Positions 30,656-38,500 of a stretch of 64,000 bases of DNA are shown here, one piece after another; within the stretch, counting starts at the first letter, position 1; every line of letters begins with the position of its first letter. Under the pieces are notes generated by a model. It saw only the letters and a program-made list of their open reading frames with translations. It did not search any database and was not told the DNA's origin. The stretch is taken from the NCBI RefSeq assembly GCF_016239305.1, contig NZ_JAEHOQ010000006.1, forward strand, positions 1 to 64,000. Reading direction: 5' to 3'. This DNA is from Proteus vulgaris (GTDB lineage: Bacteria > Pseudomonadota > Gammaproteobacteria > Enterobacterales > Enterobacteriaceae). The translations under genes were made by a program, and so were the position numbers.

Positions 30656-30718
30656 TATGAGAGTGGATGTAAGGTGTGGTTGCAGAAGTGGGCGGATCAT
30701 ATGGGGTTCTTGGCATGA
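30461..30718 (+). pseudogene. Tyrosine integrase C-terminal fragment (copy 2, reaching the stop codon)
   Basis: The frame is open from 30461, after a TAG, to the stop at 30716-30718. It encodes the end of a phage/island integrase: IPDWAPHDLCRTVRAE, EAILGHIHGDIEGTYNLYSYES, and WLQKWADHMGFLA. It keeps the catalytic LGH histidine and the GTY tyrosine, but the HxxR box reads HDLC, so the catalytic arginine is replaced by Cys. The N-terminal two thirds are missing. It is a dead remnant of an element once inserted near mutS. Confidence 0.8.
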
Positions 30719-30876
30719 TATCCTACGGTGTACTTATTTAGCACAAGTTGTCTGTTAAAATAGTGCTTATAACCTTATCAAAATAAAGCGATATCAGTAT
30801 CAAGCACTAATCTATTGCATTAAGTATGACATAATCTGACTGGCCGCTTTGTGCCAAAGCGGAAGTTGAATATTAC

Positions 30877-31416
30877 TCAGAATGAAAAATTCCAGCCAGC
30901 CGCGGTTGCGAGAGTCACAAACGGTCCAGCCAGTGTAACGTTGTGATGATTGATGATTTCACTTGCTGACAAATGTTCGTTATCCATTGTTGTATGCGCA
31001 TCAGAAATCAGCACGGTCCTGAATCCTAGCTCTGACGCTGCGCGGCAGGTAGTATCAACACAAAATTCTGTTTTCATACCAGCAATAACCAACTCTTTAA
31101 CACCTCTTTGGCTAAGCTGAAGTTGTAGGCCAGTATCTCGGAAACAGCTAGGGTACTTTTTAATAAACACGATATCCTGCTCTGTGTTAACGTTCATTTC
31201 GTGTATCAGTTGTGTTAAAGGACTTTGCTCTGAGAAAGGAGAATCTTCGGGGCCTGTGTGTCGGGCAAAAAAAACAGGAACCTGAGCCTGCTGCGCTTTT
31301 TCAATCAGTAGACAAATATTTGACAGAACTGTATCTGCAGAATATGGGGAAACAGGGCCATGAAAAAGTCCCTGCTGCATGTCGATAATCAAAAGTGCAT
31401 ATTTAGATAATATCAT
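30877..31416 (-). CDS. Isochorismatase-family cysteine hydrolase
   Basis: The 179-residue protein has the isochorismatase-like fold signature: ALLIIDMQQGLF with Asp12, a Lys at 86/87 (FIKKYPSCF) and the nucleophile Cys119 in GMKTEFCVDTTCR. This family contains amidohydrolases such as nicotinamidase and isochorismatase-like hydrolases; the substrate cannot be told from sequence. Full length and intact. It stands alone beyond the integrase relic, between stretches without genes, so it may be part of acquired DNA. Confidence 0.85.
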   Translation of the reverse strand: MILSKYALLIIDMQQGLFHGPVSPYSADTVLSNICLLIEKAQQAQVPVFFARHTGPEDSPFSEQSPLTQLIHEMNVNTEQDIVFIKKYPSCFRDTGLQLQLSQRGVKELVIAGMKTEFCVDTTCRAASELGFRTVLISDAHTTMDNEHLSASEIINHHNVTLAGPFVTLATAAGWNFSF

Positions 31417-31863
31417 AATGTGTCTCCATTCAGTGCGTTATGAACGGAGAGATTTTCTTCCCCGTTTGGTTTTGTGGGGAGTCAGGATCTGTTTTATCAG
31501 GAGTCAGTTACAGATACGCCCACACCGCCGAATTTTTCCGGTGGTGGTGACTGTAGTAGTTGACCAAACTGGCTTAATCATTTTCTGATCTTTCTCGTAT
31601 TTATTTGGTATTAGGAACGGGGATCATAAAAAAACAGCCCTGTTGTTGTAGCATTAATCAAATACCTGTTTCAACAAATATTTTTCCTGAAGGAAGATCA
31701 GTCTTAGCTGCCACATACTAGCGGTGCAAATAATGTTAAATCAATTTCTGTTGATCGCTCACTATAGCCCTTCAGTTTCACTAGCTCGTCTGTGCAGTAC
31801 CGAAAGCGGATATTACAAATTCAGGAGTAAATATGCCTGCCAAGAGATGAGTATAAGCTCAGG
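31417..31863. other. Non-coding stretch in the accessory patch
   Basis: 447 bp with higher GC than the neighbourhood and no credible gene on either strand; the one short open frame (31379-31588) overlaps the hydrolase and looks random. It should hold promoters for the hydrolase gene. Confidence 0.4.
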
Positions 31864-32331
31864 TCAGCCAGGCTTTTTTACGTGGGTATAAATATCAGGC
31901 CGGGTGATACTCCATGCATAGTTTTCCCGATTAACGGGTTCATAGCCAAATTTTTCATAGAGCCAAGGAGCTGTAGTTGTAAACAACATGATCCTGCGAA
32001 GCTGCTCAAAAACAGGATGATGATGTATGCATTGCATCACCCATCTTCCCAGCCCTTTTCCCTGATATTCCTCAAGAATATAAACATCGCAAAGGTAAGC
32101 GAACGTAGCATAATCTGTTATCAAACGCGCGAAGCCTATCTGGGCTTCATCGTGATAAACACCAAAATTAAGGCTGTTCTCAATTGATGCACTGACAATA
32201 GCCAGATTAATTCCTTTAGCCCAAGTTGACCTCGTCAGATAGTGATGGATAGCTTGGATATCCAGTTTTTCCCTGTCTGTACTCACGTGGTAGTTATCCT
32301 TATGCCACTCATGTTTCTCTAAAATACTCAC
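31864..32331 (-). CDS. GNAT-family N-acetyltransferase
   Basis: A 155-residue single-domain GNAT protein. Motif A, which holds the acetyl-CoA pyrophosphate, is seen in CDVYILEEYQGKGLGRWVMQ (QGKGLG). Motif B follows with LYEKFGYEPV near the C-terminus. GNAT enzymes acetylate amines of small molecules or proteins; no substrate can be inferred. It is alone between two gene-free stretches and reads leftward like the hydrolase. Confidence 0.88.
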   Translation of the reverse strand: MSILEKHEWHKDNYHVSTDREKLDIQAIHHYLTRSTWAKGINLAIVSASIENSLNFGVYHDEAQIGFARLITDYATFAYLCDVYILEEYQGKGLGRWVMQCIHHHPVFEQLRRIMLFTTTAPWLYEKFGYEPVNRENYAWSITRPDIYTHVKKPG

Positions 32332-33077
32332 GTTCGTTCCTATTTAAAAATTTCTGAGAAATGACCTTATCACTTGATAGAAAATCATACTATCGATACT
32401 GCTTCGGAATAACGTAATTTTGCGCTGTTATCAATGAGACATTACGTCCTTTTTTCGTGCAGAGTAGACTTGACAACCAGTTGATCTGTCTACTCAGTGC
32501 CAATCGCGGACTTTGCCAGTAGTGACCAGTACAATGGGTAGCGGGATACAGCGCAGTTACTATCGCTGTAAATAAAAACATGTTTTAAAAAACAGTATTG
32601 ACCTTAAATCTCAGATGAGTAAATTAGTAATCAGTAGCACAATGAAAGTAGTTAGTGAGCTATTGAGTAGAAATAAGTTCTGGGATATCCATTTTGCTTT
32701 ACAGGCCACGAAGTTTGTTATTTGGGATCTAGTTGCTTTCAGGCCTTGTTGTAATTGTGCTAGTTCGCAAAATGGTAGTGTTAACGCGACGATGTAACGC
32801 CTTGTTTTTTTTAGTTAATGTTGACGGTTTTTTTATTTATGGTAACCGTATGGGCAACGCATCAAAGAGTATATGTCGCGAGGGGGATGTGCTTGTTGAA
32901 GTTGCCACGCTTAGATTCTGAAAGCGCAGGCAGGTGTATGACGAGATAAATAAAGGGAGGATTTTAGTATTAATGCCCAATATTATCTGTAGTAAACGGG
33001 TACATTTGAAAGCAGTATAAATCGTAGTATTATTTTATTAAGTTCATTAATGTTAAATCTGAAGTTTGAATTACCTT
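32332..33077. other. Long gene-free stretch
   Basis: 746 bp with several frames of about 60 codons that overlap each other, lack clear ribosome sites and resemble nothing I know. Composition changes within the stretch from mixed to AT-rich at about 32980. I read it as decayed acquired DNA. Confidence 0.4.
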
Positions 33078-33108
33078 AAAAGCCCTGACTGCAATGGTTA
33101 GGGCTTTT
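33078..33108. terminator. Orphan terminator
   Basis: AAAAGCCCT (33078-33086) pairs with AGGGCTTTT (33100-33108). Both sides could act. There is no intact gene immediately upstream on the plus strand, so it may be left from a lost gene. Confidence 0.7.
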
Positions 33109-33269
33109 AAAATTACTCCCTCATCTTAATTGTAAGTTCTTCCAACAAATCAATAAAACTAATCTTAATAATTTCCACTAATAGCCCTTGCTATCCAGTT
33201 GCTTGAATGAGAAATATCTTTTTCTACAAGCACAAATAGTATTTCATAACATTATGTATATTAATGTTT

Positions 33270-33671
33270 TTATTCAATATCCGTATCTGGTTTTGTTAGC
33301 CAGCCTCCTTGCGTAGGAGAAGCTGAGTGGTGGGTAGGGGAAGGAGTTAACGCTGATTGTTGCTGATTATCTGTACTTTGAGTTTCTTGTTTATGTTTAG
33401 TACGCGCTTCTGCGTACGTCTTATCTTTCTGGGTCTTTATCACGTGGTCAACGGGAAGAAGGGCTGTATCGACGACAACATCAATAGGTAAACTGATAAT
33501 AGAGAAGATAGGGTACATTCCTAGAGTAACTAGCCAAATATAAGGCTCATTGATAACTTCCACATCGGCATTAGTACCCCGGTAATAATCAGCACTACTC
33601 CTTGATCTATTTAATGTTCCACATCCGGATAATATAAAAATAATACAAACTATAATTCCAAGTCTTTTCAT
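33270..33671 (-). CDS. YceK/YidQ-family (DUF1375) lipoprotein
   Basis: 133 residues. The signal peptide ends in ILSGCG with lipidation Cys17. The conserved core of the family is visible: a short loop with Tyr/Arg (YYRGTNADV) and SIISLPIDVVVDTALLPVDHV, which in YceK and YidQ is the proline-rich membrane-proximal stretch. The tail after residue 85 is low-complexity (Gln, Ser, Thr, Pro, His). The function of the family is unknown. Confidence 0.75.
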   Translation of the reverse strand: MKRLGIIVCIIFILSGCGTLNRSRSSADYYRGTNADVEVINEPYIWLVTLGMYPIFSIISLPIDVVVDTALLPVDHVIKTQKDKTYAEARTKHKQETQSTDNQQQSALTPSPTHHSASPTQGGWLTKPDTDIE

Positions 33672-34103
33672 GACATTTCCTATGTAAATTAAAAAAATAT
33701 TTAGTTAACATAATTATTTATATAGTAATATTTAATAATACTCTAATGCTAATTTCTATTATACCTATTCAGCAATATTAAGATGATTATCATTGAGTAT
33801 TAGGTGAGGCTGATAACTGGAGTGATAGCACCTGCTTTATTGATTTTATATTAAAGCTTATTTCCCAAGTATTAAAAGAAGGAATTGAGAATAGCTAATA
33901 TAGGATATTTATAAAATTTAAAAAATATTTATAAATATACAACATCAAGTTTAAGTATTTTTACGGTTGTTAATCGTTCGGTGATACTCTTATAAGGAGT
34001 ATTGTTGTGGTGCTTCAAAATAATTCAATAAATAATAGTCATTAATTATTAAAGTCATTATAGTTTATAGCGAGTTGATTACTTAATAATATAATGAGGG
34101 ATT
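33672..34103. promoter_or_regulatory. Divergent intergenic region with a Fur-box-like core
   Basis: 432 bp between two divergent lipoprotein genes, very AT-rich. At 33783-33794 the 12-base palindromic core ATGATTATCATT matches the centre of the Fur consensus exactly, while the outer arms do not match. It is 112 bp upstream of the YceK-like gene and 310 bp before the other. No ORF is seen. Confidence 0.4.
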
Positions 34104-35234
34104 ATGAAAAAAAGCATATTAGCATCGATAATAAGTCTTTTATTAATATCAGCAGTAGGTTGTGATAATTCAAATGAAAATTCGAATACAGGAGCACCTT
34201 CGCAAGATAAAAATAAAACAGAACAAACAACACAATCTAAACCTGATACAAAAAACACTCAATCTGATGAAGTTCAGTTTAGCCAAAAAATTGAAAAAGG
34301 TAACTTGTGGTTAGCAACGTTTAACGAAGATTTTGGCACGATTATACAGAAAAAAACCGGCGTAATTTCAGGCACAATTAATATTAATCTTTTAGATAAC
34401 ACGAAAAAAGTTTTAACTAGTTTAAGTTCTGATAATGGTAATACCATTGATTTAACACCTTTCAAAATACTCGAAAGTGAAACAGATCAAATAAAAAGAA
34501 TGAAAGCGAGTAGTGGGATAATGTCTGTTAGAAGTACTTTCTCTATGCATTTGAGTAAGTCAGGTGCAGAGCGTGCCCAAGAGTCTTTTGAATTTATGAA
34601 AACACTTTCTCCTACACTTCCAGAATTAGATGCTGTAGGTAATGCTTATGGTGAAAGTTATGTTGATTTATATGAAAAACTGCTAAAGCTAGGCGATTAT
34701 CTTGTTGTAAAGGAGACTTACCGTTTAGATGATTTCGCACAAGCCAGTAATTTGTATGAAGAAGTGAGAAATGCTTATGCCAAATTAATCGATGAGAAAG
34801 AAAAAGCTGCAGATGCATATGAAAACTATTATCAAGCAATGCATATTGAAGAGCTTGAATTAGTGAAGAAAGAAGGCTTAGTTGTTCGTTATCAAATTAT
34901 GCAATCACTGGATACAGTAACCAACACACTTGATTCAATGAACCCTGATAAAATAGATGTGGCTGCACTCTCTGCGGCAATTACCAAAATAGAGGCACAA
35001 TCAATTGAATTAGAAAAAGTATTTGGTGATGAAGCATTGTTGAATAAAGAAAATATGAAAGGTACGGATTATTCAGTTAAAAATTATTTAGAATTATATC
35101 AACAACTTGTTATTGAGTTAAAAGTGTTAGAGAAAAAACTCAATGAGAAGAAAGATATATCAGGTAACATAAATACGATTTCAAATAAATATAAATATTT
35201 AATAGAGAATTATAACTCTTTAATCGCAAAATAA
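34104..35234 (+). CDS. DUF3829 lipoprotein (YiiG-like)
   Basis: 376 residues with a type II signal peptide ending ISAVGC (Cys20), then a low-complexity Asn/Thr/Gln/Lys linker to about residue 55. The rest is almost all helical with many Lys/Glu and resembles the DUF3829 family (E. coli YiiG). The function of the family is unknown. A single-gene unit with its own terminator. Confidence 0.7.
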   Translation: MKKSILASIISLLLISAVGCDNSNENSNTGAPSQDKNKTEQTTQSKPDTKNTQSDEVQFSQKIEKGNLWLATFNEDFGTIIQKKTGVISGTININLLDNTKKVLTSLSSDNGNTIDLTPFKILESETDQIKRMKASSGIMSVRSTFSMHLSKSGAERAQESFEFMKTLSPTLPELDAVGNAYGESYVDLYEKLLKLGDYLVVKETYRLDDFAQASNLYEEVRNAYAKLIDEKEKAADAYENYYQAMHIEELELVKKEGLVVRYQIMQSLDTVTNTLDSMNPDKIDVAALSAAITKIEAQSIELEKVFGDEALLNKENMKGTDYSVKNYLELYQQLVIELKVLEKKLNEKKDISGNINTISNKYKYLIENYNSLIAK

Positions 35235-35254
35235 TATTTACGTTGTAAAAATGT

Positions 35255-35284
35255 AAATCGCACTTTAATAGTGCGATTTTTCTC
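35255..35284 (+). terminator. Terminator after the DUF3829 lipoprotein gene
   Basis: A 10-bp perfect stem (35255-35264 with 35270-35279), 5-nt loop and T run. Confidence 0.88.
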
Positions 35285-35546
35285 GCAAAATTTGCCTTTT
35301 GTTCTGTGTTTTATTAAACATGAAATGATTATTAGAAAAAGATGATTCAAAATAAAGTTAAGAAGAGTCTTGAAATAGAGTTGAATGCTAGGAAAAAAAT
35401 ATTAAGAATGTAATCTGTCTTTATATGCTTATTTATTAATAAGTACTAACGCTTATTCGCGTACAGCAACCTTACTTATCTCGTTTTTTGACTTAATTCC
35501 ACTGATAAAAAATGTATTTTTATCAGAGCAATCTAGGACTATCTAT
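35285..35546. promoter_or_regulatory. Upstream region of the alpha-2-macroglobulin gene with a hairpin
   Basis: CTGATAAAAA (35502-35511) pairs with TTTTTATCAG (35517-35526), a 10-bp perfect stem ending 20 bp before the start codon of the large gene. No T tract follows, so it may be an operator or an element of the 5' UTR rather than a terminator. The rest shows no gene. Confidence 0.45.
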
Positions 35547-38500
35547 ATGGATGTATTGCGCTTTTTACTTAGTCTTCCATTTAAACTGATCCGTTTATTT
35601 GGTTGGACTATTGTTTTTTGTATTCGTCTTCTTGAGAAAATACTTAGCCCGTTTATAGGACAAATACAATGGAGTACACCTATATGGGTTAGTTTTGTTG
35701 CTCAGCACTTGAGAAATATTGAAAAAGGTATGGTGGGCCACCCGAAAACAGTATTAGGCTCTATTATTTTTCTTTTAGTCGCGTCATTTGGCAGTTATTA
35801 CGGCTATCACAGTTATCTTAATCGCCCTGTTCCTATCGATGTTGCTCCCATTGTTGTGCAAAAAGTTGATATAAAACTAACTGGCCCCGCACCAATCAAT
35901 TATGCCAGCGACAATCCTCAATCACAGAGAATAACGCTATCTTTTTCACGTTCAGCTGCGCCTATTACACTTATTGATAAAGAAGTCACTGAAGGCGTGA
36001 CATTAACGCCGGCTATTGAAGGGAACTGGCATTGGCAGAATGGTTCAACCCTTGTTTTTACAGCGAAAAAACCATTTTCGATGGGAAGCGAATATAAAAT
36101 AGAACTTGATGAAGCTCAGTTATTAGCGCCCCAATTTTCACTTAGATTAAAAAAATATGAATTTAAAACGTCTACTTTTGATTATAGTTTAGGAAATAGT
36201 GAGTTTTATCAAGATCCTCAAAATCCTACCCAAAAGCATGCCATTATTAAAATTGCATTTAATGCCCCTGTTGATATACAGAGCTTTGAAAAACGGCTTT
36301 CGATGAAATATGGCGACAATGAGAAGCTAAAATACGTTATTAATTATGATAATAAAAAATTAACGGCATGGGTTCATTCTGAACAATTAGCGCTAAAAGA
36401 TATTAGTAGCAAAGTGTTTCTTAAAATTGCGCCAGGTGTTGCGAGTACAGTGACCGCAAACTCAATATCAAAAGAAAAAACCTATGGTGTGGATGTTCCA
36501 AGTTTATATAGCCTTAGTGTTTCCAATATAGAAAGTGAGCTTGTTGAGTCTGAAAATGGTAAAGATGCGCGTGTGCTTATTATTTCTTTAAATGATGCGT
36601 TAAATGAGAAAGAGATAAAAAATGAAGTTAGTGCATGGTTATTACCTCAACACAATTTAGAAATACAAAATGCTGACATTAACCAAGGTGAAGATGATTA
36701 TTACGATTGGAATTTGAATGATGTTAGTAAAACTATTCTTGCTCAGTCAGAAAAATTAACACTTGAGATAAGTGATAATGAGCAAGAAAATCAGGCTACC
36801 TTTGCTTTTAAATATAATGCACCTGCTTATCGCTACTTATTGGTTAAAATCTCAAGTGGAATAACGTCTGTTGGAGGATACCAATTAAAAGAAGATCGCT
36901 ATCAAATCGTCAGTGTCCCTGATTACCCACAAATGCTGAGTTTTGTATCTGAAGGCGCTTTGCTTTCTATGACTGGAGATAAACGGATCACTGTTTCTGC
37001 TCGTAATCTTCCGGGGTTACAATTAGATATTAAGCGAGTTATTCCAAATCAGTTACAACATATTGTTTCTTTTAAAGATAAATATTTTACTTCAACGAAT
37101 TTTAACCGCCTCAATGATGAATATTTCACAGAGCATTTTACTTATCAAACAGCGCTGAACAATGAAAATAAAGGTGAAACTCAATATAAGGGCATTGATT
37201 TAAGTCGCTATTTATCTGCTGATCCTAATGCTAAGCGTGGCATATTTTTATTAAAACTGACTTCTTGGGATCCGAATAAAGCATCAAGTACAGATGATGA
37301 AGACGAAGAGTATTATGAAGATGACGAAGATGAAGACGTTTCTGATGCTCGTTTTGTTGTTGTCACCGATTTAGGGATTATCGCGAAATCCTCGATTAGT
37401 GGTTCAAGAGATGTCTTTGTACAATCTATTTATAGCGGTGAACCTGTTAGTAACGCAAAAGTCTCTGTCATTGCTAAAAATGGAACAACGTTACTTAGCA
37501 AAATAACTAATGCCGATGGGCATGTCGCTTTTCCAACGCTTAAAGACTTTAGAAATGAACAAACTGCGGTTCTCTTTTTAGTTGAAAAAGAGGGGGATAT
37601 TTCCTTTTTACCGACAAATGCTTATTACGATAGACAACTAAACCTTTCTCGCTTTGATGTTTATGGCGATGACACGCCTAAAGATCCTCGTACTCTTGAT
37701 AGTTTTCTCTTTTCTGATAGAGGTGTTTATAGACCTGGTGAAACTTTTAATATTGGGTTAATTACACGAACATTTGACTGGAAAACGGCTATTGATGGTG
37801 TGCCACTACGTGTTGAAATACGTGATCCTCGTAATACATTAATGTTAAATAAGTCCATGACATTAAATGAATTTGGTTTTAATGAATTGAGCTATACCAC
37901 TTCAGGAAATTCGCCTACTGGAGATTGGAATATCTATCTTTACTTGGTGGGTAAGAATAACGAAGATGCTAGCTTATTAGGCAGTACGACTATTGTCGTT
38001 AAAGAATTTGAACCTGATTTACTTAAAGTTGCACTTAATCTGGAACCTAATAGGCAGCAAGGGTGGGTTAAACCTTCTGAATTAAAAGCATCAATTGACG
38101 TGCAAAATTTATTTGGTACACCAGCACAAGATAGACGTGTTGTGTCTAAATTAACGTTGCGACCAATTTATCCTAATTTCTCCCGCTATTCTGATTATCG
38201 CTTTTATGAAAATCGTCGCAATCACGATAGCTTTGAAACAGAGCTAGAAGAGACGACAACGGATGATGAAGGGGTAGCTGATATTGATTTAGGACTAGAG
38301 TCTTATGATGATGCAACTTATCAATTACAACTTATCTCTGAAGCTTTTGATGCAGGAAGTGGTCGTTCAGTCACTGCGGCTGCCCGTGTAATGGTATCTC
38401 CTCATGATTACCTAGTTGGTGTAAAAGCAGATGGAACACTTGACTATATCAATCAAAATGCACAACGTAATCTTGATTTCATCGCCATTGATCCAACATT

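Noticed and set aside
32615-32921. Two overlapping frames of about 60 codons (32615-32797 and 32733-32921)
   Set aside because: No ribosome sites, no similarity to any family I know, and mutual overlap; most likely chance frames in decayed DNA.
33170-33250. Minus-strand frame reading EKDISHSSNWIARAI before a stop
   Set aside because: It looks a little like a protein C-terminus, perhaps an immunity-type protein, but stops occur upstream in all frames within a short distance; too short to support.
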